Shown one piece after another: positions 33,690-41,749 of a stretch of 64,000 nucleotides of DNA. The number at the start of each line of letters is the position of its first letter. The stretch's first letter is position 1. The DNA is taken from the NCBI GenBank assembly GCA_026004095.1, contig BPIL01000011.1:1-64000 (forward strand), read 5' to 3'. This DNA is from Meiothermus sp. (GTDB lineage Bacteria; Deinococcota; Deinococci; Deinococcales; Thermaceae). Position numbers and translations under genes: made by a program. The notes under the pieces were generated by a model. It made no database searches. It saw only the letters and a list, made by a program, of their open reading frames with translations, and was not told the origin of the DNA.

Positions 33690-35357
33690 ATGAGAAAGCG
33701 TTACATGGGGCTTGTATTGCCGCTGCTGCTGGCGGTGGCCTGGGCTGCTTGCATCCCCGCGCAACAGCCCCAGGGCGCGCCCCCACCCATCGAGCGGTAC
33801 CGCTTTGTGTTCCTGGTGGATACCTCCGGCTCCATGATGGGCCTGGGGGACGGGAAGGCAGTTATTTTCCCCAAGGTGCAGGCCGAGCTGGTGCGTTTTT
33901 TGAGAACCCTGCCTGCGTCGGAGGTGGTGTTTGTGCCCTTCCACCAGGGCCCCCAAGGGGAGCGCCGCTTCCGCCTGCCCGAGGAGCGGGGCCCGGCAGT
34001 GGCCTATGTGCAGAATCTGAAGGCCGACGGACAGAACACCTGGATCTACCGCACACTGATGTCCACCCTGAAGTCCACCCCACCGAGGGAAGGGGTGGCG
34101 ACCATTTACTACATCTTCACCGACGGGACTGATAACGACCGCCAGGGGCCCTACCGCATGTCCGACGTGGTGCAGACCCTCCGGCTCCAGCAGGGGCCTT
34201 ACGACTGGGTGTACTACGTTGCCCTGGGGGCCTCGGTGCCCGAGGAGGTGCGCCGGGGGCTGGGCAGCCTGCCGCGCACGCGGGTGCAGCAGGCCGGGGT
34301 AGGGGAAGTGCCCACCCTGGGGGCCTATACCTTCAAGCCTGCGGCGCTTCAGCTCGGCAACCTGATGCAATCCCCCGAGGCCCGGGTGGAGGTGGCCCTC
34401 GAGGCCCAGGGGCGGCCCCGGCCTCTGCGCCTCTCTCTGGACGATGCGAACCTGCAGAAGCAGGGGGCCTTCCTGGAAGTGTCCCCCAACCGCCTGGAGC
34501 CGGGCAACCGCACCCTCAGCTTCCGCCTGCGGGGCCAGGGCCTCAGGGAAGGGGAGTACACGGCCTGGCTCTGCCTCGAGGCCGCCGAGGGCACCCTGGT
34601 GCGCCCGGAGGCCATCCCGCTGCGCTTCGCCTACCACCCCCCCGCGGCCTACACCCTGACCCCCGAGAACCCCCCCGAGCGGCTGGAGCTGCGCCCCGGG
34701 GAGAGCACCACCCTCCAGTACCGGCTGGAGGGCAATGCCTGGGCCCGGGAGCCCCTCTCCCTGAACATCGAGACTCCAAGGGGCCTCGAGGCCACCCTGA
34801 ACGGGCAGAAAGGACCCGTGGTGCTGAAGCCGGGGGAGGGGCTCGAGGTGCGCCTCACCAACCAGGGCCTGGCTCCCGGGCAGAGCGTGCAGCCCAGCTT
34901 CCAGGCCCAGGCCCCCTCCGGCAGCCAGCTTAGCCCCCTGCCCCCCCTGCCCTCCGTAACCCAGCCCAAGACCCTCTGGGAAAGGCTGCTGGACTACTGG
35001 TGGCTGCTCCTGCCCCTGCTGCTTTTTTCCGCCTTCCTCCTGGCGCGCTGGCTGGCGGCCCAGCGGCCCTGGGGGCAGGGCCGGTACTTTGGGCCCCCCC
35101 CGGAATGTGCGGAAAAACCCCTGAACCTCAAGGGCCGGGCCGACCTGGGGCAGGTGGATCCAAACCTCAAGGGCGTGAAGGTGTACCCGCGCGGCGAGGA
35201 GGTGGTTCTGGAACTCCCCTCCAGCCTGGAGGCTAAATACGAGAACAACAGACAGCGGAAAATGCCCCTGGAAAGCGGCGAAACATTTTCTCGAGGCACC
35301 CGGATTTACTTCTACGACGGCCAGCGGGAGATTGCGAGTTTCGTAGTTGAACCCTGA
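33690..35357 (+). CDS. Membrane-anchored VWA-domain protein
   Basis: ATG 33690 gives 555 residues; the frame reaches back to 33642. The N-terminus (MRKRYMGLVLPLLLAVAWAA then Cys21) looks like a lipoprotein signal. A von Willebrand A domain follows with an intact metal site, DTSGS (D44, S46, S48), and IYYIFTDGTDND further on. The middle is beta-rich, with Ig-like sandwiches (LEVSPNRLEPGNRTLSFRLR). A second hydrophobic segment WWLLLPLLLFSAFLLARWLA lies at about 437-456, and a small C-terminal domain follows. It is 12 bases ahead of the tubulin-like gene. VWA proteins partner with AAA+ ATPases in many systems, and a BrxL-like AAA+ lies downstream. Confidence 0.85.
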   Translation: MRKRYMGLVLPLLLAVAWAACIPAQQPQGAPPPIERYRFVFLVDTSGSMMGLGDGKAVIFPKVQAELVRFLRTLPASEVVFVPFHQGPQGERRFRLPEERGPAVAYVQNLKADGQNTWIYRTLMSTLKSTPPREGVATIYYIFTDGTDNDRQGPYRMSDVVQTLRLQQGPYDWVYYVALGASVPEEVRRGLGSLPRTRVQQAGVGEVPTLGAYTFKPAALQLGNLMQSPEARVEVALEAQGRPRPLRLSLDDANLQKQGAFLEVSPNRLEPGNRTLSFRLRGQGLREGEYTAWLCLEAAEGTLVRPEAIPLRFAYHPPAAYTLTPENPPERLELRPGESTTLQYRLEGNAWAREPLSLNIETPRGLEATLNGQKGPVVLKPGEGLEVRLTNQGLAPGQSVQPSFQAQAPSGSQLSPLPPLPSVTQPKTLWERLLDYWWLLLPLLLFSAFLLARWLAAQRPWGQGRYFGPPPECAEKPLNLKGRADLGQVDPNLKGVKVYPRGEEVVLELPSSLEAKYENNRQRKMPLESGETFSRGTRIYFYDGQREIASFVVEP

Positions 35358-35369
35358 GGAACGAGTTTT

Positions 35370-38099
35370 ATGGAAACAAAAAGGCTTAAGCGCACGGTTC
35401 TCATCGGCCTGGGTGGGACGGGCAAGTGGGCCCTTCTCTACGCCAAGAAGAAGCTGCTCGAGGCGTTTGGCGAGGAGCCCCCTCTGGTCAAGTTTCTGCT
35501 CATCGACACCACCGCCGCCAACAACGATCACCTGCTCACTTCCGACGGCAAGAAGGCCCGCCTGCAGGCCAGCGAAATCCTCCACATCGAGGCCCGGGGC
35601 GCGAGCCTGCTGCCCAAGGTGCACGACGAGATCCGCGAGTGGTTCCCGCCCAAGGCCGACCTCAAGGCCAACATCCTGGCCGGGGCCGGGCAGATCCGGG
35701 CCCTGGGCCGCCTGGCCCTCTTCGCCAACGCCAGCCTGGTCTACGAGAACCTGCGCGACCTGCTGGCCCTGGCCCGCGACTACAAGGATGAGCGCCCCAG
35801 CAGGGAGCGCCGCTACATCTACGAGCCCTACACCCCCCACCTCACGGTGGCGGTGGTGGGCTCCCTGGCGGGGGGCACGGGTTCCGGCACCTTCCTGGAC
35901 GTGGCCTTCCTCCTGCGCCAGCTCATGAAGGACGAGGATCAGCTCTTCGGCTACTTCCTCCTGCCCGATATCTACACCAACCGCCCGGGCACCCAGAACG
36001 TGGAGGCCAACGCCTACGGGGCCCTGAAGGAGCTGGATCACTTCATGAACTTCAAGGAGAACCTGAGCTACACCCTGGGCGGGCGGCGCATCCAGGTGGA
36101 GAAAAAGCCCTTCGACATGGTTTTTCTGGTCAACCGGCAGAACCGCGCCGGGAAAACCTTCAACAAGGTAGACGACCTGACCGAGCTGCTGGGTCTGGGG
36201 CTTTTCCTCCAGGCGGGCCCCATGGGCAAGGAGCAGGCCGATATGTTCGACAACATCGCCCACCAGCTCAACGAGCAGAAGGGGCGCTACTACGGCAAGA
36301 CCGCCCACTACGCCAGCTTTGGGGCGGCGGAGCTGCGCTTTGAGCTCGAGAAGGTGCTGGGAGAGGCGCGGAAGCAGGCCACGGCCAGGGCCATCCAGGA
36401 GCTCCTGGCCGAGAACCCCCCCTGGGAGCCCGCCGGACTCCGACAGGCCATCGAGGAGGCCCTGGGGCAGAGCTCCCCGGAGCCGGAGGGCCTTTCCAAT
36501 GTACAGGCTGCCTCGAGCCCCGAGGATGATGAACGGGTTCTAGGGAACCTCAAAGGGGCTTTAGGCCCCTACCAGAACCGAGCCAGGGAAGCTGCTAAGA
36601 AGGCCTGGGAAGGACAACTGCCCGACTTTTGGCCACGCCTGGAGGAAGCTTTCCGCGACTATCCTCTAGGCAGCCTTGTTCGGGGTCTGAGCGAGGTGAA
36701 GGATGCCCTGGATCAACGCGTTAGGACTCTCAGAGAGGAGCTAAAGAAAAGTGAGGATGCGTTTTGGGAAAGCCTGGAGCGCCTCGACCGAGATGTTCGA
36801 AAGCCAAAACAGCAGGGCCTCCTCCGCTGGCCAAGATCCTCTTCACGTGCTTCAACGCCCTTTCTAACGCGGAAGAAGATTGACGCCATTGCCGAGCAGG
36901 CCTCAGAGGTTGGGGTGGCCCAGGCCCGCGCGGAGCTGGCCCAGGAACTCCTGAGGCAGTTGGAAGCAACCCTCGAGCGCATCAAAACGCTGCGCCTGCG
37001 CCTGAGCAACCACGCGCAGGCCGCTCCTTCCGCCGCCCCCGCCCCGAACCGGGATCGCTGGGATCGCGACCCCTTCACCCTCACCCTGCCCCCGCCCTAC
37101 CTGGCCCAGGAGGCCCAGGCCGTCCAGGAGGGGCGGGTGGAGCTGCAGTCCCTGAAGCAGAAAGGCCTCCAGGCCCTGCTGGAAAACACCGAGCAGGTTT
37201 TGCAGGCGCTGAGCCTGGGGGAGGTCGGCCTGTCGGACTGGCTGCGCGGGGCGCTGCAAAACGGGGACGAGACCCTGAAGGAGGCGATCAAGCGGGCTTT
37301 CCACGAGCTGGATCACCTGGCCGCCCCCGCCTGGGACTACCAGGACGCCTGGGTTTCCAACCCTAACCTGGGCCACCGGGAGATGGTCTCCATCCTGGGG
37401 GTGGGGGAGAAGGACGGCTCCCACGATCCCCTCGAGGTCTCCGAGGATTTGCTCAACATCCTGGCGGGCAACATCCACGAGCGGAGCAAGCTCCAGAAGG
37501 TGTCCACCGGGGACCACCGGCGGGTGCTCCTCTACCGCATCGAGGCCTCCATCCCAGCCTTTGCCCTGCGGGGCATCGAGGCCTACCGGGAGAAGTACCA
37601 GGCCCTTTCAAAGGATCGCAGCTTCCACCTGCACCGCGCCTGGGAGGAGGACCTCGAGGATCTCTTCCCCCTGCCCGACCCGGAGGAGGCCGCCCGGATA
37701 TGGACCCAGGCCCGCCTGCTGGGCATCATCCGCGAGGACAAGGGGGAGTACAGCTACGAGGACACCCGCGAGGTGGGCGGGCGGCGCGTGGTTCTGGGCG
37801 GCACGCCCGGAGAAGCCTTTGAGGCCTTTGCCCGGGACTTCTTCGCCTTCAAAGAGGTGGAGGGCCAGGTGGTGAAAAAGGATCGGGCCTTGCGGCAGGA
37901 GCGGGAGCGCCTGCAGGTGTACCTGAGCAAGGTGCAGGAAGCCCTGGAAAGCCGCGAGAGCCTGCTCCAGAGCCGCGACTCCTGGACGGAGAAAGACCTG
38001 GCGATGTTCGAGCGAGAAAAAGCGGTTCTGCAAGCGCTTCAGGAGGAACTCCAGAGCTACAACCCCGATAGCGGCAAGGACACCTTCCCCTCCCTCTAG
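35370..38099 (+). CDS. Tubulin/FtsZ-like GTPase (Tubulin_2 type)
   Basis: A 909-residue protein. The N-terminal LIGLGGTGKWALLYAKKKLL (about 12-31) and VAVVGSLAGGTGSGTFLDVA (about 157-176) contain the glycine-rich GGTGSG loop that defines tubulin/FtsZ superfamily GTPases. Both sites and the length fit the large Tubulin_2 group found in bacterial multi-gene conflict clusters. The C-terminal two thirds is helical with coiled-coil stretches (DALDQRVRTLREELKKSEDA, EQVLQALSLGEVGLSDWLRG). It may polymerise in a GTP-dependent manner. It is followed after two bases by the 678-residue gene. The FtsZ of cell division is about 350 residues and is not this gene. Confidence 0.85.
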   Translation: METKRLKRTVLIGLGGTGKWALLYAKKKLLEAFGEEPPLVKFLLIDTTAANNDHLLTSDGKKARLQASEILHIEARGASLLPKVHDEIREWFPPKADLKANILAGAGQIRALGRLALFANASLVYENLRDLLALARDYKDERPSRERRYIYEPYTPHLTVAVVGSLAGGTGSGTFLDVAFLLRQLMKDEDQLFGYFLLPDIYTNRPGTQNVEANAYGALKELDHFMNFKENLSYTLGGRRIQVEKKPFDMVFLVNRQNRAGKTFNKVDDLTELLGLGLFLQAGPMGKEQADMFDNIAHQLNEQKGRYYGKTAHYASFGAAELRFELEKVLGEARKQATARAIQELLAENPPWEPAGLRQAIEEALGQSSPEPEGLSNVQAASSPEDDERVLGNLKGALGPYQNRAREAAKKAWEGQLPDFWPRLEEAFRDYPLGSLVRGLSEVKDALDQRVRTLREELKKSEDAFWESLERLDRDVRKPKQQGLLRWPRSSSRASTPFLTRKKIDAIAEQASEVGVAQARAELAQELLRQLEATLERIKTLRLRLSNHAQAAPSAAPAPNRDRWDRDPFTLTLPPPYLAQEAQAVQEGRVELQSLKQKGLQALLENTEQVLQALSLGEVGLSDWLRGALQNGDETLKEAIKRAFHELDHLAAPAWDYQDAWVSNPNLGHREMVSILGVGEKDGSHDPLEVSEDLLNILAGNIHERSKLQKVSTGDHRRVLLYRIEASIPAFALRGIEAYREKYQALSKDRSFHLHRAWEEDLEDLFPLPDPEEAARIWTQARLLGIIREDKGEYSYEDTREVGGRRVVLGGTPGEAFEAFARDFFAFKEVEGQVVKKDRALRQERERLQVYLSKVQEALESRESLLQSRDSWTEKDLAMFEREKAVLQALQEELQSYNPDSGKDTFPSL

Positions 38100-38101
38100 C
38101 C

Positions 38102-40138
38102 ATGGTGCACCCCACCCTGCTGATCGCCTTTCCCAGCGCCCGCCCCCTGGTGGAGCCCCTCTATTCGGTATGGGAGAAGCGGCTGGGCCCCAGCGGCCTG
38201 GCCCTGGAGAAAGCCCAGCCCCCAGCCTGGCGGGAGGGGCTCGGGCGGCTGCTGAACCAGAGCCGCCTCCTGGCCCTGCGCGCCCGGGGCCTTTCCCCCG
38301 ACCCCGCCCCCACCCTGGTGGTGCTGGGCAGTCCCCTGGAGGGGGCGCTCGAGGAGACCCTGGCGGATCTGGAGGCGTTTTTCCTGGGCGCGGGAAGCCA
38401 GGGCCTCGAGGCCCGGCTGCACCTGGTGCTCCTCCTGCGCGACCCCTTGGAGTTCCAGGCGGCGGGCCGCTTCCCCCCGAATCCCCGCCACCCCCTGCCC
38501 AGCCGGGTCTGGCCCCTGGCCCTCTGGAACCGGCGGGGGGGCCGGCTGGCCCGGGAGGAGTACCTCCAGGTATGGGTGCAGCACTTTGTGGAGGCCCTGC
38601 TCCACACCCGGGCCCCCCTTCAGCCCGACCGGGGCCGGGACTGGATGGGGCTGGGCATCGCCCGCATGGAGCGCACCCAGCCCCAGGCCCCGGATCTGGC
38701 CCCGGGGCTCTGGGAGGCCATCAAGGAGGCCGGTGAAGGGTATTCAGCGCCTTTTCCGCTCCCCCAGCCCCCGAGGGCTTCCGCCGAGGCCAGGTATCCC
38801 CCCAGGCCGGAGCGCCAGGACTGCCACCGCTACCCCGAGTGGCAGGGCCCCCTCTGGGAGCAGGCCCATCAGGCGCTGGCCCGGGAGGATGAGACCGCTT
38901 TGGAGGAGGCCCTGCTTCCCCTGGAGAACCCCATCCGGTTTGCTGGTGTAAACGAGGCCCTCTTCAAAGGCCCCAGGGCCCTGCAGGCCACGCTAACCGC
39001 CCTGCAGGGGGCCCGGGCCGAACTCCAGAACCGGCTGCACGCCGCGCTGGCGGAGCTGGACGAGGGCCTGGGGTTCCGGGGCCAGCGGGCCCGTTACCGG
39101 CGCCTGAAGGCCCGCAAAGACCGGGGGCGGCCCGTTGACGAGGAGGAGTTTGGCCGCCTCGAGGCCCTTTTCCAGGAGCTCGACGGGGCTTTGGCGGATG
39201 GGCGGCTGGAGGTTCTGCTGGAAAGGGACGGGGAGGCCCGGGCGCTTCAGCAGAAACTGGAGCACCTGAAAGCCGAGCTGGAGGAAGGGCGGCAGGCCTG
39301 GAACAAGCAGGAGGCCCCCCCGCCACCCCCGCCGCAGCCTCGAGGGCCCTGGGGGTTTTTTTCCAGGCGCCCGACCACCCCCGAGACCCCTTCCGCCCGC
39401 AAGCGGCTGTGCGATGCGGCCTGGAGCATCCTGGGGGAGGCCCACGAGCTGCACGCGGCCTACGCGGCCAGGCTGGCAAAATACCGGCGCATTTACCTGG
39501 AGATTGGCTACCTGAACGCGCTGCTGCCCGCCCTGGCCGAGGAGGAGCGCCAGCTCCAGGAAACCCTAAAGCGCATCCAGGCCTTCGACCCCGAGCCCCC
39601 CTCGAGAAGCCACAACCCCCTGGTGGTTCGGCTCACCGGGCCCCGGCCCCCCCGCTCGGCCTACCGCCAGGAGGCTGCGCGGCTTCTGCGGGAGGGGATT
39701 CTGGAGCACCTGTGGTACGGCGACGACCGGGAAGCCCTGGAAGAGGAGCTGCTGGAGGGGGCCGAGCGCCTCCTGGCCCACACCCCTCCCCCCGAGCCCC
39801 TGAACCCCTCCCCCCAGGCCTGGGCCCTCCTGGTGGAGGCGGCCACCCCCCAGGTGCCGGTGCGCACCTGGCCCGAACACCGGGCCTATGCCTATGTGCT
39901 GGGCAGCGCCCCGGGGCGCTGGGGGGAGGCCTACGCGGAAGAACCGGGGCGGGAGGGGGAGGTGGTGCTTTTCCGGCTCCTGTACCCCCTGGCGCCCGAG
40001 GATCTCTGGCGGGAAGGGGCCGAACCCTTTTCCGAGGAGGGGGAACTATCCCCGCAAGGGGCCCCGGCCCCGGCGGGACAGCCCAGGGACAGCCTGCGCC
40101 CCAACACGCTTCTGGACGAGCTGCAGGGGCTTCTGTGA
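38102..40138 (+). CDS. Unknown protein between tubulin-like and BrxL-like genes
   Basis: A 678-residue protein beginning MVHPTLLIAFPSARPLVEPL two bases after the tubulin-like stop. Parts suggest an alpha/beta N-terminal domain (TLVVLGSPLEGALEETLADL, RLHLVLLLRDPLEF). Coiled coil follows (LEHLKAELEEGRQAWNKQE), then a Pro-rich linker and a helical segment (YRRIYLEIGYLNALLPALAE). No catalytic motif is visible. The short hydrophobic strand ending in LLRDP resembles the second strand of Rossmann-like folds, but I would not assign it. Its fixed place suggests it is an adaptor of the cluster. Confidence 0.8.
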   Translation: MVHPTLLIAFPSARPLVEPLYSVWEKRLGPSGLALEKAQPPAWREGLGRLLNQSRLLALRARGLSPDPAPTLVVLGSPLEGALEETLADLEAFFLGAGSQGLEARLHLVLLLRDPLEFQAAGRFPPNPRHPLPSRVWPLALWNRRGGRLAREEYLQVWVQHFVEALLHTRAPLQPDRGRDWMGLGIARMERTQPQAPDLAPGLWEAIKEAGEGYSAPFPLPQPPRASAEARYPPRPERQDCHRYPEWQGPLWEQAHQALAREDETALEEALLPLENPIRFAGVNEALFKGPRALQATLTALQGARAELQNRLHAALAELDEGLGFRGQRARYRRLKARKDRGRPVDEEEFGRLEALFQELDGALADGRLEVLLERDGEARALQQKLEHLKAELEEGRQAWNKQEAPPPPPPQPRGPWGFFSRRPTTPETPSARKRLCDAAWSILGEAHELHAAYAARLAKYRRIYLEIGYLNALLPALAEEERQLQETLKRIQAFDPEPPSRSHNPLVVRLTGPRPPRSAYRQEAARLLREGILEHLWYGDDREALEEELLEGAERLLAHTPPPEPLNPSPQAWALLVEAATPQVPVRTWPEHRAYAYVLGSAPGRWGEAYAEEPGREGEVVLFRLLYPLAPEDLWREGAEPFSEEGELSPQGAPAPAGQPRDSLRPNTLLDELQGLL

Positions 40139-40153
40139 TGAGGAAGGTGGGAA

Positions 40154-41749
40154 GTGGTGGTTCTGGAAAAAGCTGAGCACGCGTTCCCTGGGCATATTCT
40201 GGATAAAGGCCTGATTCGGGAAGAGGTTTTTTACCGCATCCCCCGCTACGTGGTGGAGTACCTGCTGGCCCGCATGGGGGGCCACCGCGAGGCCGTGGAA
40301 AAGGTGCGCAAGCTCCTGGAGGAGCGCTACCTGGGCCCCGGCCACGAGCAGTGGATCAAGGATCAGCTCCTGCGCGCGGGCCGGTTTGTCCTCATCGACC
40401 GCCTCGAGGTGCAGGTGGATCTGCAGACAGGCTCCTACCATGGCCGGATTCCCAGCCTGGGAGAGCACCGCCTGGAGGTGCGGCCCCGCCTGGCCGAGGA
40501 GCACCCGGGGGTGCTGTACGGGATGTGGGGCACCCTGGAGCTGCTGTACGACCCGGCCACCCGCAGGGTGCGCCTGGGGCAGTTTGTGCCCTTCGAGGCC
40601 CACCTGAAAGACCTCGAGCCCTTCCAGCGGGGCCGGCAGGCCTTCACCGAGGAGGAGTGGACGGACTTCCTCCTGGGAAGCGTGGGCATCAACCCCGAGG
40701 GTCTGAGCGAGCGGCAAAAGCTCCTCTACCTGGCCCGGCTGGCCCCCCTGGTGGAGCCCAACCTGCACTACCTCGAGCTGGGCCCCCGCCAGACCGGGAA
40801 GACCTACCTCCTGCGGAACACCTCGGCCGAGGCCCATGTGGTCTCCGGGGGCAAGGTGAGCCCGGCGGTGCTCTTCTACAACCAGCTCACCCGCCGCCCG
40901 GGCCTGGTGCCCACCTACGAGGTGGTGATCTTCGACGAGATCGCCCACACCGCCTGGGACGATCCCTCCGTAATCTCCATCCTGAAGGACTACATGGAGT
41001 CGGGCCAGTTCAGCCGGGGTGGAAAAACCCTGGCCGCGCAGGCCTCGCTGGTCTTCCTGGGCAACGCCGACGACCCCACCCCGCCCGTAACCCGCGTTCT
41101 GCCCAACGGGCTGCGGGGGGATACGGCCTTCCTGGATCGCATCCACGGCCTGCTCCCCGGCCACGAGTTCCCCAAGATCACCCCCGATCTTCTTTACCAG
41201 GGCCCGGCCCTAGTGGTGGACTACCTGGCCGCGGCCTTGCGCCGGCTGCGCCCTCTGGCCTTCCCCGCGGAGGTGAGCCTGTCCTCGGGCTACACCCAGC
41301 GGGACATCCGCGCGGTGCGCAAGTGGCTCTCCGCCCTGCTCAAGCTCCTCTACCCCCACCGGGTCTGGCCGGAGGAGCGGGTGAAAGGCCTCCTGGAGTT
41401 CGCCCTCGAGCTGCGGGAACGGGTTTACCAGGAGCTCCACCGCCTGAACCCGGGCGAGTTCCCCCCGCGCAAGCCCCAGGCCCCGCCACCCCGGCTTGAA
41501 TGGGCAGAGCTCCAGGCCCTGCTGCCCGCAGCGTACGCCGGTCTTTTTCAAGCCCTGCAGGAGGCGGGCCTGCCCCCGCCGGAGGAAGGCCCCGAAGACC
41601 TGATGGAAGAGGGACGGGTTATTGGGCAGAGCCTGGCCCGCTGGGGAAAAAAGCGCCTGGTGCCTCCGGGGCTGGGAGCGCACGGCCTCGAGGTTTACCC
41701 GGAGACCCCCGTGGAGGCCATCCGGGCGTACCTGAAGGAGGAGCTGTGA
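40154..41749 (+). CDS. BrxL-like AAA+ ATPase without the usual Lon-type tail
   Basis: 531 residues from GTG 40154 (40157 is also possible), after GGAAGGTGGGAAG. The core matches BREX BrxL: YLELGPRQTGKTYLLRNTS (Walker A, K216), HVVSGGKVSPAVLFYNQL, VVIFDEIAHTAWDDPSVISI (Walker B, D261/E262), ILKDYMESGQFSRGGKTL and SLVFLGNADDP. BREX BrxL proteins are usually longer and end in a Lon-like protease domain with a Ser-Lys dyad. Here the C-terminus is a different helical segment (WAELQALLPAAYAGLFQALQ). No PglZ, BrxC or methylase is nearby, so this is not a standard BREX locus. Its stop overlaps the next start. Confidence 0.85.
   Translation: MVVLEKAEHAFPGHILDKGLIREEVFYRIPRYVVEYLLARMGGHREAVEKVRKLLEERYLGPGHEQWIKDQLLRAGRFVLIDRLEVQVDLQTGSYHGRIPSLGEHRLEVRPRLAEEHPGVLYGMWGTLELLYDPATRRVRLGQFVPFEAHLKDLEPFQRGRQAFTEEEWTDFLLGSVGINPEGLSERQKLLYLARLAPLVEPNLHYLELGPRQTGKTYLLRNTSAEAHVVSGGKVSPAVLFYNQLTRRPGLVPTYEVVIFDEIAHTAWDDPSVISILKDYMESGQFSRGGKTLAAQASLVFLGNADDPTPPVTRVLPNGLRGDTAFLDRIHGLLPGHEFPKITPDLLYQGPALVVDYLAAALRRLRPLAFPAEVSLSSGYTQRDIRAVRKWLSALLKLLYPHRVWPEERVKGLLEFALELRERVYQELHRLNPGEFPPRKPQAPPPRLEWAELQALLPAAYAGLFQALQEAGLPPPEEGPEDLMEEGRVIGQSLARWGKKRLVPPGLGAHGLEVYPETPVEAIRAYLKEEL

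Noticed and set aside
33664-33692. Sigma-70-like promoter (TTGACA at 33664) for the VWA gene
   Set aside because: The -35 is perfect, but the matching -10 would overlap the likely ATG at 33690, so the transcript would start inside the gene; it would only work with a later start such as ATG 33705.
33675-36308. 877-codon open frame on the minus strand, and other long antisense frames (12207-13997, 24476-25933, 26095-27714)
   Set aside because: They lie antisense to well-supported genes, have no recognisable motifs and show His/Gln/Pro/Gly-rich composition expected from reverse reading of GC-rich codons.
41500-41745. Upstream extension of the RelE-UvrD gene to 41500
   Set aside because: This part overlaps the BrxL-like gene in another frame and has Arg/Gly/Pro filler composition; GTG 41746 overlaps the preceding stop in the usual coupled way.
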